DNA of 64,000 nt from the NCBI GenBank assembly GCA_021904315.1, contig CM038919.1, positions 11,587,666-11,651,665 on the forward strand, read 5' to 3'. Positions within the stretch are counted from its first letter, which is position 1; each line of letters opens with the position of its first letter. Shown piece after piece: positions 1 through 14,700 of this stretch. This stretch comes from Sphagnum magellanicum. Taxonomy: Eukaryota > Streptophyta > Sphagnopsida > Sphagnales > Sphagnaceae. Both the position numbers and the translations under genes were made by a program. The notes under the pieces are model-generated. The model was given only the letters and a program-made list of their open reading frames with translations, ran no database searches and was not told the DNA's origin.

Positions 1-3000
1 CACCCTCTGACAAAAACATAATTTAAAATTTATTTACACAACAAATAAGTTTTTACAATTACTTGGTTTTACATAGTGGGTATATATGCATATTTACCTA
101 CCCACACAACACTATAATGAATACATGTCTTCTAAGAATTTAAATGTACACTCATTGACCTACTTACCTTACATGCATGTTAATTGTGTCTTGTGTGTAG
201 CAAACTCACTTCAAGAATGTCTTCTATGAACATCAAGTAGTACCAACAATCTTGATTCATGTGAAGAAGGGATTGGTGCCCTAGCCATTCTAAATTTTCA
301 AATGTGCAACAAAAACTGTGGAATTCCGATGTTTTTTTTATCTACAAACAAATGAAGCCAACATTATCTTGTAAACAACATGCTTTCAAATTTGCAAGTA
401 ATGTAACAATCTAATAGAATTTTTTTAGTGTTAGACTAAGGGAAGGCATTATATTTATGGTAGTGGACTTCATGGAAATACATGGCATTTTGAAAATTGA
501 AATGTTTGTTTGTTCTAGTGGGTGTTTTGCTTTTTGAAATGCCTTGCATCTTTTATTGTTATTTTTGTGATATTTGACATGTATCATAGGGAAGGAAAAA
601 TAAAATAAAATAATTGCACCATGACATACATGGGATAATGTTTTCACATTTTTAGTTTGGATCCCTTCCTTGGCTATAGCCTTGAAGCGCCTTTACTTTG
701 GGATTGCCTTGTCCTCTTGTGTTATCCTACACAAAGATAACCATTTTTTGTGAAATTTGAAATAATTTTTAATGAAAAAATTCAAGATTTGAAGTTGAAA
801 AGACTATGAATGGTTTTCTATGATATCCATACAATTAAGGATGGAAAAAGATTAAAATATGTGCAGAATTTTCCTTGCTTGCAAAGAATGCAAAAAAAAT
901 CAACTCTTTGATATACTAAAACCTAAAATTTATTTCCAAATAATTATCATACCAAAGATTTTCTCAAAATAATCAGTTTTGATTGTGAAATTTTCCTAAT
1001 TGACTACACTAATATATATCCATACTTGGTTGTCACAAATAACAATTTGTGAATTTGTTGAAGTCAATGATCACAACCTAATTAATTGTGCAATTAGACA
1101 CAATCCAAAATGAAGCTCAAGCTTTTTTTTCTCTTTCCCTTTGTTGTTTTTGGAAATTTCTAAAAGTTTGAAATATTTTTGTAGCACATTTCATTTTTAA
1201 AGTTTAAATAAAGAACTCCAACAAATAACCAAAATTAAAAAACATGATCTAGGAAAACAACAATAATGTGAATATAGTTGGAAAGCCTATGATGAAGTGA
1301 TTTTGTAGTTTCCATACCTATGGTGTAGGATATATTGAATTTTTTAATAATATTTGTCATTGGAAATTCAACTAAATTACAAAACTCTGTACAAAAAAAA
1401 CATTCAAGCCATCATAAGCTCAATCAACATGTAGTCATATTTTCAATGGATTCCAAAGTGTGCAACCTTTCATTAGACTTCAAACTAGTAGCAAGATCAC
1501 AAAGTTCCATTTACACCAATTTTTTTGGCATACGGTGATAGTGGTATTGTTCACACCCTAGTTGTGCCAATCTACATGAAAGGTATCAAAGAACATTATT
1601 TTCTCCTTAAATCTTGATGGCAAAGACTAGGTCATGCAAATTGATCCTACTATGTTTAGTCTTTACATTGGTACTCCTCCAAAGAAAATTTGATTAGGTA
1701 TACATCTCTTTTCACATTGTTATAGTAATAGTTGTTAGTTCATTGCATAAGGTGTGCGACATGTTTACGATCTTCTTTTCTTGGTGGGTTTGTTGTATAT
1801 ACTAGTTGTATTGGATAGCACAACAAGTTCAAAACATCTGCAAATGATCCAAAACATGTGGCTATGAAGAAGCTATGAGGAAAAAACTCTAGGTTCACTC
1901 CCTTCAATAGTTACTTCCTCATTTGTTCAAACATGAAAGAATTGTATTAATATCTACCATGATATATAACAATTCATAGTTAACATGTATGTCCAATATG
2001 CATATAAATTTTCATAATAAAATTATGTGCACTTGACCAATAGTGATTGGAATCCTAATGGAGTTGGATGACTATGGGTTTGACTTTTAGAAAGTTGCTG
2101 AAACCTAAACCTATTGAATGTTCATTGAATCCTTGATGGAGTCTTTATAACAATTGTGCAAAATAAATTGTATCCCTACATTAGAAAATGGTTTATTCAA
2201 TTTGCATTGAAGTAGGAAAGACAAAGACAAACCATGTTTGATATGTGAAGTTGAATGCACAGAACACTTAATGGAATTGACATTATGAAATTGGGAATGG
2301 AGTTGTTGTTCACAAGATAATATTCGTCTCTATTAGTGTGCTTTGAATTGAACGATCTAAATTAACATGATTTGATAGCAGGACGCCTTGAAAGTTTTAT
2401 GATTAGAAGTACCTTGAAACTTGTTTTAAAAATTGTGCAAGGGCAAAATTGATCTACACATTCTTGAGTTGGACCATTTTTGAAGGATGTCATTTGCTTT
2501 TCTTTCTAAGCTTGTGTTTACCACAAACCTTATAGTCTAGAGTAACAAAGTTCATAAAAAGTTTATCCAAGGAGGGCTAGAGATGATAACACACCCACAA
2601 GTGCATGAAGAAGCCATAAAAACATCTAAAATTAACAAGACTTTTTTCTATATGTCACTCCTTTACAAATTCAACTAAACAACAACAAAAAGAAATGGAA
2701 GGGTTTAGTTGTGATCTAATGTTCAAGCATAAAAGGCTACAACACATTAAATAATACAATCTGGAAAACTAAGGTTCACACACTTAGTTGGAAAATGCAA
2801 CAAAATTTGGTTTAAGGTTTAAGATACGTGAACAACGAAAATCCAAAACTTTAATTACTTTGGCAAGATTTGTTAAACATGAGTTGTAGGTATGGTATCC
2901 TTCCATGAAAAAATACCTTCATCCAAAATTAGTTCCATATATACACATTTGGTCATTTCCTTCATTTGTGAAAGACTGTTCAAACATGTATTTTATGAAT

Positions 3001-6000
3001 TTTGAACTAAAAAATTAATTATGAACCTTTATAACCTGTGGTTAGGATCAAGTTTTCTATAAATTTTAAGGCAAAAAATTGGAAACATTTATTTGTTGGA
3101 TCATCTAATGAGGCAAAACATTATTAATATCTATTGTTGCATCATATGGTGACTTCCAAATCAAACTTTTCTTCCAAATTTTCAACCTCCAAATGGTCAT
3201 TTGTTAATTATGGACTTTTCAAAAGTCTAGAATTAAGTGAATACATGATTTAGTTTTTTAAAAAAGTTACCAAATCCAAAGAATTTGCGGTTGGAAAAAA
3301 ACGTAAAAAAAATGGTAATTAGTTAGAATGGAATGGTCAATCCCCTACCCATTATCATAATACCTCAAGATAACTTCGACATTAATTATATTATTTTTAA
3401 AATGTTGAAATTCTCAACAATAAAATCCCAAAAAGAAAACATTTAGTGAAAGAAAATATGAAATCTTCAAGAATATTTTATTTGTCAAAATGAAAATTTC
3501 AAAATAAATAAATTATTAGATAGACGCTTGTTGAAGTTGCTAAGGTATGTTGATAATTTGATTAAGTTTTATGCATCATATCATTACTATATAACACAAG
3601 TCATATGATATCAACCCATTTATACTTTTATAAACATGCTTTAAAGTGACATGAATATTCATCTTACGAAAGAGAAACAAAATCCATATATTTGTCAAAT
3701 TACTTAATCAAGATGATTTTTTATTTTAAAGATGCAATAATATAAAAGTAATTGATCAAATAATGGCTGAAGAAGTACATTTTTCAATAATATTATCTTT
3801 GAAACTCACATTTGACATTTTGTTGTTTCATAAAATCAATCTTCAACAAAATTGAATAAGGATTTATGAATGTTTACAAGACATTGTACATTCATAATAC
3901 CATTTGATCATCATTGTAAAATTATTTACATAATATTAATAAATAAACTAAAATGTCTTGTGCATGTCTTGTGACAAAATTAGTGGTTACTAGTACTTTA
4001 TTGGGATAATGGCATGTTTAAGAATAAAAAAAATCCTATCATAAATATTAAAAAATATCTTTGCATGAATCTTGTATTGAATAAAAATGATCAATTAAGT
4101 TTGTGATATTTTCATTAGTTTTTTATGAAGATTCATTGATTAAAAGTTCAATTCGAAACATCATTATTTATATGGAAAAATAACCAACATATTCTCATTA
4201 CAAATGTAATTGCTTGATGATAAATCCTAATAAAATCCTAATATAATAATTAATGATTTCTTATTATATGAATCTAAAATATTCTTACAACTTATGGAAA
4301 CCTTTAGAATGATTATTGACATTGTAGAATAAAATAGAAGATGAAAATTTTGCCATAAAACAAACACATTTTGGTTAAATCAAATGGTTTGCATATTTTT
4401 AAAAACTCATTTAGTGATCCTTTCCCTTATGCAAATATGACCTATGAAAAGAAAACAATCCATCTTGTTTATTGCATAATTACTTGTACATGAATGTCTT
4501 TTTTATATTTTAATTTTATTTATTATTGTAAGAACTCAAGGTATTTTTGACACTAATTATATTATATGTAAAAAAAGTTAAAATTTAAAGTAATTTTTTT
4601 CAAAGATTTTCTTTTGCAAAAAAATAAAATTATTTTAAATATTTCCAAGAATGTTTTAGTTTTAGCATGAAAATTTCAAAATTCATTAATTATTTTACAA
4701 ACATGTGTTAAAGTTGCCTTTGTATTACATTAGTCAAAAGCATTCAAGAAATTTTGAAAATATTATGAATATGCTAAATCATGTATGCTTTCTACATCCC
4801 ATAAATATGTTATAGGGGTTACAATTTTCTTTCATTGTGTGTCATTAATTGAACTAAATGCATGAAAGGATAAATGACTTGTTGTCATAAAAGTTTTATA
4901 AAAAGGAAAAAGGAAAGCAAAGAAGGTGAAAAAGGGGGAAGAAAAAAAAGAAATGATATAGTTTGTGGGTAATACACCAATGCTTGCAAATTGGATGCAA
5001 ATTGAAATGTGCAAAACTTTAAAAACCATAAAAGTTGAGGCAACAATTTTTAATTTTTGGATTAGATTTATTCTCATTTTCTATATAATTGAAACATTTT
5101 CAAAGTCTAGCTCTTGATTTCAAATTTTACATTACCCAAAGATTTCATATTTAAAAAAAATTAAGTTCACCATAAATCATATGTTTATCAACCTACTCAG
5201 TATGTATCTTGAAAACCTTAAAATTCCTTTCTACATGTTGTTATTTAATAGTGCATGATTCACATTCAAATTCATTTGTGTTTCACCTTTCATTCAATAA
5301 CTACACTTTTAATCTTAATGACCTATTAAATAATATATTATTTATTTTTTGAAAGATGAATATTAAATTATAATTATAATTTTTGACCTACACATCATGA
5401 TTGCAAATTGTTTTAAATCTTTTAAATTTCAAAATTTTGTTGCATATGAATAGAACAACATGTCTTTTAGACCATTAAACCACACTCTACATCCATACAG
5501 TCTTTAATAAATTTGAAATGGATTAATTTTCAAAATGTTCATAATTCCAACATGTGATAACATTGAATTAACACAATGGTAGCTTTTGGTTTGTATTGAA
5601 AATCAGAATTACAAATAAATAAATGTGAAATTACATTATAGTTATAATTTTAAAAAATGATTGAAAACTTGTAATAACTCATATTTTCGTAATTTCAACT
5701 TAATATTTATTTAAATCAAAATTAATAATAGTCTAATATTTTTTATTAACTAAATCAAATATGAAACATTAAACATTAAAATTCAATTTAAATATTTTAA
5801 TGAATGCCTTTTAATCAAAATTAGAAACATATTCAAATCGACATTGAAAATGAAATACTTATAATAACCTTTTATCAAAGTGGACAAGTTTACATTATTC
5901 TTATTAGTGTTATGTTTATAATATTAGTTAGATTTTATAAATTCATTCTAAACATCAAATTCATTAATATTTAGTGGGAAGTGACATTTAACAATATTTT

Positions 6001-6890
6001 AATATCACCTCTACAGATGACTTAAGGGATGAATACTTTATTTTGTCCCTTTTAACCACCTTCTCCGTAGAATGAATAAACATTTTTTTCTCCTTGTAAT
6101 TACTTTCTCTTTTCAAATCAATGGAATATATTTCCCTTTTCAATTTTGGATTTAAAAGAAGTTAGTGAAGGTTTTCAACATGTCTTTCCATAGTTTTTTT
6201 GAACCTTCAAACCACTATGATTGTTGCTAGGCCAAGTTTTTGAAAAAAGATCCCAATATGGGAAATCAACCTATCAAATGTTCCCAAATTTGAAGATCCT
6301 TAAGTCAAGATTTGAATCAATATGATATTTTGAATCTAGAATGACCTAAACTTGGTCGACAATAAAAACACATGCAAACAACACCAAAGATGATGAAAGA
6401 TGAGAAACAACCCAAAAAAAAATAAAATGATAAAATGTCAAGCAATAGCAAAGGTGTAAAAAAACACACTAGAAACACCAAATTGTTGAACATGAAAGAT
6501 TTTCTTTTTTAGGCAATAAGGGCTACCAAAAGGTTGAGGGTGTTAGATACAATGTAAAAAACACAAAGAAATACATAAAGGGATGTTGTGCACACTAGGG
6601 TAAAAAATAAAATAAATTTTTTTTTTTTTTTTGAACCAAAGGTCATTGGAAAGCATGGTAGGAAAGAAATTGAAAGATGCGAGAAAGACCAAAATCAATT
6701 GCTTTTGAAACAACAAGGGATGCCCAAAAAGGACATCATGGGTGCTAGAAATATTATTTTAATAGCTAAAAATTTCATATTCTAAAATTATTGACATGGA
6801 AAAAAAATATTTATGGACAATCTATATGATCATGTATTACCAATGTCTGGTATAATTATTTAAAAATAATTTAAAAATATCAATATTTTG
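1..6890. other. AT-rich intergenic DNA, no gene seen
   Basis: Very AT-rich sequence with short homopolymers. Open frames are all under about 85 codons, lack recognisable motifs and are not joined by plausible splice sites. A fragment near 1618-1650 reads WQRLGHAN in one frame, like the pre-integrase motif of Copia elements, but nothing around it supports an element. I see no RNA gene. Confidence 0.6.
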
Positions 6891-9800
6891 ACCTTATGTC
6901 AATTTATTGTCATTCATGTGTGAAGCAACACAAAGCCCAAAACCCAAGTTAGTCATTAGACAGACACCAGCTGAAATTGCCATAGTACAACATGTAAAGG
7001 CAACCTTGCTAGGTGAACCTGTTAGGGTGAGCGCGGGCATTTGCACCAGCATGATGGTGCACCCAACATAATGGGCAAGGACAAGAGGATTCAATGACAT
7101 TTACGGTCTGGGATGGCAGATTCAACAATTTAACAAACATATTTTCATTACTAGTAAAGAGTGTATGTATGATCATCATTGGAAGGTTGTGTCATACAAT
7201 GTATTCAAGGAAATGACATAATCCACCACCCAACCTTAATGTGATTGGAAGTCATCCACGCCAATAGCCTAGCAACATGGTGAAACCAAAAAACGTAAGC
7301 CAATTTCACAGTATGAATGGAGAGTCACTTACAAATCCAAAGAATTTGGTGTTGAATCATTACAAGAAAAAGGGCAATGAATTTGGAAGTCATCAAGTGG
7401 ATAAGCTATAAGCTTTGGCATTTTGCCAAATGAAGAACTGGGCAATTTCATACTATGATGGCTTCCTTGATTTTAGCACTTTTCTTATTAAATCTTGCAT
7501 CCGAGTTTCGAAAGAAGACTTTTGAAAACATTCTCGTTGTCAAGGTCAAATTGTTTTCAACTTTTTGCTCACAAATGAATGGACAATGGATTCGTTAATC
7601 AAGCTTTGGAGTAATAATATTTGTAATCCACAAGGGAAAGGACTGCTCCCAGAGCAGGCTTTCCCCATGGAAAAGTACAAAAAGCCATTCTATTTGAATG
7701 CTGGAAGGTTTGCATGCAAACAGTGGAAGGGTCGACTGACTCGACTGCTCATCAACCAATCGAACTGACTGGCCACCCATCAACCGATGCTCTCAGGAAG
7801 CAATTCCAATTTCCACCCAACCCTTGTGTGGGGGGAGGTCTTGGAAGGCATACTATAAGAAGCTGCACAACATGCATGTTCACAGCACCTTTACAAAAAT
7901 ATATATAACTCAGACAACAAACAATCTTGCTCATCCCAAAATGACTGGATTGAAAGATGCAACATTTCTAGCAACTCTGTAGTAGTTCTAACCTTGGACA
8001 TAGTGTTAAACTTACATGGAAAAGATTGATGCCGCTTGTGAGGACCGAAGACAACTTGAATTTCGTGAGAAGGAACACCTGCACCAGTACTGTGTTTCTG
8101 TAGCAAGAGCTGTGGCTTTGCTGGCTGTCACACTCCCAAATAGCCAGTTTCAGAGCTAATTCGTTGGTAATCTCTTCTTCAACTAATTCCTTTCCAGAGA
8201 TCCTTCATTGAAGGTGCTGGCTGACATAACCATGGCCTTCTTTGTCACTTTGATCTGCACCTAATTTGCTAAAACACTCACAGAGACATAGAAATAATTC
8301 AGTTTGGATCAATCAAAAGAAAAGAACATGACCAGCTCACAAGGACATGTATGATTTTGCGTTCTAATTAAAAGCACAGAACAGATGATGGACTGATCAT
8401 TACTTTGTACTCTTTGAAACAATCACTGCAGTGAATGGAATGTGACATCCTGCAGTTTCAAGCATAAACAGCACCTTTGTGCCACTGAGATGTCAGTAAA
8501 AGAGTGGAGATTTACTATATATAGAACCACTGGAGCTTCTGGGAACAGTGGCTTTTCACCACTGCACACTGAAATTCCACCCTTTTCCAAGCTACACTAG
8601 AAGTCAAGCAAGTAGTCTCATCCCCTGAACTTTCTTCTCTATCATCATCTCTTTGCAAACTCATGGTATTGACATTCAAAGTTCGCAGCCCCAAAACTTT
8701 TGAGACCCTTTTCTCAAAATTTCCTCCCTGCCTTTCTTGATTTGAAACCAACACTTCTTTCCCCATATTCTCATTTGGAAATACAATGACTTGAAAGCAA
8801 GCTTCCACATGCATCTGCCTCCAGCACCGTGTATTAGCCATGTAGTCCCCAATTCTCCACACCAATCTTTGCAAGCATGAACCCAAAATTCAAAATTTGT
8901 TGATGTCCAGAAAACAGCTCACTTGGACTTTGGTGCAATATCATATGCATTCCTCTCAGTTAATTGTTGTGGAATAGACTTGAAACCTTCAGGCAGTTCA
9001 ATTTCTGTGGTTGAACATCAAGTTTCTTCTGTTGTGCTGATATGAAAACTTGCTTGAAGAATTGGAGCTAGAAACTAGTCACGCTTCTTTCGGAAAGAGC
9101 AGCCTTCTGTCAAGCGGGCCCGTCCACCTGTAGGTTGACACAATAAACTGGAACACTTGGTGCACAACACAACAGTCTGTGAATGACTGAAAACCATTGT
9201 TCTGCAAACAACCCATCATCACATAAGTCTTAATCAAATAGGCTCACTTCTCAACATCCCTGGACTGAAGCACTTGCAGAAATATTGACAACCAATTTTC
9301 CATAAAAACCATCAACTTTGAGACTACAGACAGGCTATGACAGTTGCTTAAATGCTTGGTCAAAACCTAAACCCTAGCAGTATTGGTACACCCTGGTCTA
9401 GTGAAATGACTGCATGATCCAAACCCAAAACACTCTCAGAAATGAACATTAACCCAACAAACTAATGATTACTATGTGGGTTTACCAATGGAACAGACAC
9501 TGATAGATCCACAATGGCATTAGGTCTGTGCACACATACATGGTGGAACATACATAGCACTTCACATCCTGCCACATGACAGAAACACATAAGTCTGAGT
9601 ATTGAGCATAGTTTTGAATTCTGACCCCTTAACATGCTCAGAAAATTCCATACAAGTTCAACAGGCTGAACAACAAGATGGTTGCAATTGGAGTGTTCAA
9701 TCAGTCAATCTTGCTGAACATGGAGCCATGAGACTATGAACAAAAAAATGCCATCCCTTGATAATATGAACAAGATGCTTGTAGTTAAGAGCTGAATTGG

Positions 9801-10730
9801 TCAACCTTGCAGAACATAGAGCCATGCAATTTGAAAACAAAAAATCATGTCATTACTTGGTGATTTACCACTCAAGAAGATCTAATGTTTGATATGAAAC
9901 GCCAGGAAAAAAACTAACCTCCAAAATACGTACCACTGAGAAAAGAGTAAACACATGCCCTAGTGCACAAGACCTCTTACCATAAAAAAGGAGTTTGGAG
10001 ATGGCACAAGGCGCTTCAACTTGTGCTTCTTTTGCTCCAATTCTGGTGGTGGATTCAACAAATCTACGTCATTTGAGACACCCTTCATTCATAGAGATGT
10101 CCCACACAGAAACAACAATGTTAAAATTTTGTGACAAAAACTCCCTACGACTGTAAAGCCACAAACTTGACTTGAAGTATCAAGCAAACCACCCAACTTC
10201 AATTACAACCCACCCACATGAGATTTCCGTGTCAGAAGACGCAACCCACTTCTGGAAACCTCATGAAAAGAAAAGAAAAACACAACATTCATTCCCCCTC
10301 CTAACCTTCTGAAACCAAAATTACAAATTCCCACAAAAACCAACTGAAGAGAAGAACCTTAACACAATGGAAAATCAAACTACAAACAAAACCTCCATAG
10401 CTTCAAGCACCCCAAATCTTATCTTTTTGGGAGATCACAAAAAGAGGTAGGTGAAGAGAAAAACCCAAAATCTGCGAAACCCAACAGAAACGAAACAGGA
10501 AAAAAAAAAGAGAAGAAAAAACTCTATGCAGCAAGCAACCCTCCTCAAAACAAAATCATCATCAAAATTCCCACACACCACTCAGGTAAGGGGAAAGAAT
10601 GCAACTGAATTCCAACAGCAACCAAAGCTTGATGATAAGTGCTTACCATGATAACATAAATCTTCGTATCAGAACCTCAAACCTTCAAAACCAAAAAAAT
10701 GTTGACGACAAGTGCCAGCCTCAAAGTTCT
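6891..10730. other. Less AT-rich stretch without a recognisable gene
   Basis: From about 7.5 kb the base composition becomes less AT-rich than the preceding 7 kb, as is usual near genes. The longest frame is 123 codons (8515-8886, minus) and shows no known motif. A minus-strand frame at 6894-7100 begins with a plausible ATG but matches nothing I know. The stretch could hold a non-coding transcript, UTRs or distal promoter of CLPR4, or a decayed gene. No function is assigned. Confidence 0.4.
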
Positions 10731-11095
10731 TTCGTCTCACAAGACTTCAAAAACCCTGAAAACGTGAATCTGTTCACACTGAAAACCCTAGAACTTAAAA
10801 CCCGTAAAAACCTGAATCTGTCCACACCAGAAACCCTGAAACTTCAAAACCCTAAACACGTGGTTCACAGTGAAAACTCTAAGACTTCAAACCCCTAAAT
10901 AAAAACCCTAAAAAATGGATCTATTCACACTGAAAATCCTAAGACTCCAAAACCCTAAAAACCTGAATATGTTCACAGTGAAAACCCTAGTACTTCGAAA
11001 CCCTACAAACCTGAATGTGTTCACACTGAAAACCCTAGTACTTCAAAACCCTACATACCTGAATATGTTCACACTGAAAACCCTAGACTACACAA
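10731..11095 (+). repeat. 48-bp tandem repeat with telo-box motifs upstream of CLPR4
   Basis: Units begin with GTTCACACTGAAAACCCTAG or close variants, at 10772, 10820, 10863, 10923, 10971, 11019 and 11067. The spacing is exactly 48 bp for most neighbours, with one 43-bp and one 60-bp unit, and a decayed first unit precedes 10772. The telo-box core AAACCCTA occurs nine times. Because 48 is divisible by three, the array keeps open frames of 16-residue periodicity, which look like a by-product. It ends about 230 bp before the CLPR4 start codon, so it lies in the promoter or far 5' leader. Confidence 0.85.
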
Positions 11096-11239
11096 CAAGT
11101 GCTTTCTTTTACACGTTTGGTTTTGCAACGTAGACAGTAGTATCGCAGTTGGTTTGTTTGTTTTTTGTGTGGTTCTCTCTCTTTTCTTTTGTTGCAAAAT
11201 CCATCCGCTCGACTACCGAATTCGGGTTGGTAGAATTGT

Positions 11240-11277
11240 GAGAGAGAGAGAGAGAGAAAGAGAGAGAGCGAGAGAGA
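11240..11277 (+). promoter_or_regulatory. (GA)n tract in the probable CLPR4 5' leader
   Basis: An almost uninterrupted GA repeat ends about 50 bp before the CLPR4 ATG. GA/CT tracts are common in plant core promoters and 5' leaders. Placement in the leader is inferred from distance alone. Confidence 0.5.
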
Positions 11278-11327
11278 ATTCAGACACACAGACAGAAAGG
11301 AACGCAGGGAGGGAGGAATTGGGAGAA

Positions 11328-11721
11328 ATGGCTATGGTGGAATGTGGCATCCTCACGAGAGGTAGTCTAGTATGGCGAAGAAACCCTAAGTCCTTAGATT
11401 TGAGGAAATTTTCGGCTTCTTCTTCTTCTTCTTCTTCTTCTAGGACTCCGGCGTTTTTGGCGTTGCGAGCAAAGCCTGCTGCTGCTCCTCGTGTGAGCAT
11501 GGCGATGAAATCGGCCCATTCTCCAAATGATCCGTTTCTTGCTCAACTTGCAGCTGCAGCTAGCACTCCTCTAGGCCAAGCGCAGTTGGCCCATTCCAGC
11601 AGCGTCTCGAATGATGGACCTCCCTTGCTGGACATTGTGACTGATCCCTTGATGATGGCTGCTCCAGCACAGGTCAGTTGAAGATTTGGGTCTTTTGAAA
11701 TGTGTGTGTGTGTGTGTGTGT

Positions 11722-11759
<38 letters not shown>

Positions 11760-14700
11760 GATTCTCAGCGGCCTTGTTGCTGTGAGAGAATTTACATACA
11801 CCCATGTCTCTCTAGCTGCCACTCTGCAGTGAATTTGTCTCAGAGTATGTGAAGAACCCCAAAACCTGTTCAATTTCTTTCTTCTGTCTCTTTTGAGTCC
11901 ATGGTCACCACTCTGCCCTAAACCCTAGAGCAGATTGTTTTTAGGGTTTCATGCAGAGATTGTAGTTTTTTACACACACAAATCAATCGCAACAACACAA
12001 TGATTTATCCACATCTTTGGAAATGTAGAGAAACATTAAGTTTCAGATTTTGTGTGCACAGGATATCCCAATTGTCAGAATCCAATTGCAGTGCCACATT
12101 CTGTGTATTTGTTGCCTTGTTGCATTTTTTGTGCAAGTTTGCTCCTGTGTCTTAACTCTCTCAAGGGCATAAAGAATTCAAGGCAGGAAACAAGTGAGAT
12201 ATGAATGAGTCAAATCTCATCTATTGTGGCATCTGTTTGGATCAATGTGTTGTGGGATCAGGTGGAGCGATCGACATCTTATAATGAGCACAGACCTCGC
12301 CGACCACCTCCTGACCTTCCTTCCTTGTTACTGAATAGTCGCATCGTATACATTGGGATGCCAGTATGTTAAAACTTGTCCTTCAGAGTTTCAGGGGTGG
12401 GGCATAGTGTTTCAGAATCTGTGAATTTGTGGATACGTGGTAAACTGTAGCAGAATTGCAGCTTATGTCCATTGTCCTTCTTTTGGGTTCCATGAAAAGT
12501 CCATCCACTTCATAATTCCTCTTCAAAATGATATGTATTGTGGGGTTAACAGAGGACTAATATGAGTGGTGGTGTTGAACAGCTTGTACCAGCAGTGACA
12601 GAGCTAGTTATAGCAGAGCTACTTTACTTGCAGTGGCTGGACCCACGTCAGCCTACTTATGTATATATCAACTCCACAGGAACTTCACGTGCAGATGGGG
12701 AAACGGTACTCTCACATGATTTGCTTTTGAGCTTAACTTGTCTCATAGAGTTTGGACATTTCTTTTGTGCCCTGGAGCTGGTGAAAGCTCTGTTCATTGT
12801 ATAGTGTGCAATCTGTAGTTCGTCATGCACAAGCTCAATATTATCATCGAGTTGTTTGCACATTATGGGGACTGACCCCTTGAGCAGCTCTAGAATAACA
12901 CATATACCATGGAGATTGTGAATAACATGCTTATATAACTGATGCTTCGAAATGTGATGGATGGTAAATTATGCTCTTCAAGCTCTTTGCTTGTCCATTT
13001 TGTTGGAGTCTCGGGGGTGCTTAGTAGGCCCAGGGGACTTTAGGGAACTGTCTCATACCTCACCATTTTTTGTAGAGCAACTCATGGCTACATAGTGGTG
13101 GTTGGCCCTTATAATTACATCACCCTTTGTTGTGATAAGCATGCAGTTGTAATTTCTTGGTCCTCAACTGCTTGCATCAGGCAGTATTATTATCTCAGAA
13201 ATGCATGCTCTGGCAACTGATTGGGGGACTGGCTCTGGCCTGTGCTTCTGCTTGCAGGTGGGTATGGAGACAGAAGGGTTTGCAATCTATGACACCATGA
13301 TGAATGTCAAGAATGAGGTACCTGGGTATTTCTATCATTGACTGTCTGGTTTGTGGCTCGTCTGGCCCTAACTGCAGATGAACACAGCAACAGAGCTGGA
13401 ATCAAGTGATGTAGATGCTCACTGTAAGCAACTGCATAGGCAATTGATCACTCTCTTGAACAGAAACTATGGAAATACACTGGAGACATGGTTCCAGTCT
13501 GTGGGGTTGGTTTCCTCCTTCATGGTTATTTGGATTTTGTTAATCAGTAAAGGTACTAAGTGCAGTATTTTTTTTTCCTACTGCAGATTCAAACAGTAGC
13601 AGTAGGTGCTGCAATTGGACAGGCATGTTTGCTGTTAGCTGCAGGCGAAAAAGGTCGGCGTTATATGATGCCCCATGCCACAGGTCTGCATCTCCTTCCC
13701 AAGGGCTTTCTACTGGGGGTTGTTGTTTTTCAGCACCATTGTGTCTGTGGTAGATTGCAAGAGTTTAGTTGTATATAAAAGCTCTTAAGATAAATAGGTC
13801 ATGAGGAACATTGGGTTAAGGCATTCACATCACTCCAGATTATGAAACGTCACATTTGATAATTGTTAGAAAGATGGAACAAGTGCTCAGTATTGCCTAC
13901 ATTTGCTGACCTGTTTCTGCATGTCAATGATCCTGTTCTTGTCCTCCATTCAGCAAGTTTACCAAGCTAAGGATGAGAGGTATGTTGTGTTACTGCAGCT
14001 ATGATTCAGCAGCCTCGGTTACCATCAACAGGCCAAATGTCTGCTATTGATGTTCACATTCGGGCCAAAGAGGTTCCTCCATCTTCCTACTTTAGACATT
14101 TTGCTCTATTGTTACTTATGTATTTTTCCTTCTAAAAAACAGCTGACACAACTGGTTTTATGTAACAAAGGAAGCTGTAAGATGTTTGGGCAAGGAATCT
14201 GAATTTCCTCATCTAATGGTATATACTTGGTGGCAGGTGATCAACAACAGGGACACTCTTGTAGAACTGCTTGCAAAGCATACCGGCAATGTACACATTT
14301 CTCTCCTTTCTACATTTCATAAACTCTAAAAGCCCATTTACTTGCTTTATTTGTCAAAACTTGCTGTGTGGGTAGCATAATGGGCTTGCAAAGAAGTTCT
14401 CTTTTCAAGTTTCCTCCATAAACAAGTCTTGCAAAGAATGTGGGAATACATAACAGATAAGTAGTTTTGGGTGGGGACTGGGTTTGGCAGCCATTTGAAA
14501 AGGTGGCCAAAGTCATGGAGAGGCCTTTCTACATGAATCCTCGCAAAGCTGTTGAGTTTGGGGTAGCTGACAAGGTAGTAAACTCTCTCTCAGCTTGTTG
14601 TAATTTGCCAGTTGCAACCCACTATAGTAAACTCCATCAACAGCTAAGTTGAGGCACACATTCATGACATTTAGTTTCTTTTTAAAGTCTTTGCTCATCT

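Noticed and set aside
1600-1760. Copia-like pre-integrase wording (WQRLGHAN) near 1620
   Set aside because: Only eight residues fit, a stop lies directly on either side, and no other retroelement domain is nearby.
8515-8886. 123-codon minus-strand frame
   Set aside because: No motif, no homologous wording and no splice partners. Length alone is not enough.
10451-11133. Plus-strand frames of 66-99 codons with a 16-residue repeat
   Set aside because: The periodic frame is explained by the 48-bp DNA repeat being divisible by three; no protein features and no conserved start.
13378-13599. Open frame inside CLPR4 intron 4 (MNTATELESSDVDAHCKQ), preceded by a CAG
   Set aside because: ClpR4 reads without a gap from exon 4 (VKNE) to exon 5 (IQTVAVG); including this frame would insert extra residues in a conserved core strand. 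At most a rare alternative exon.
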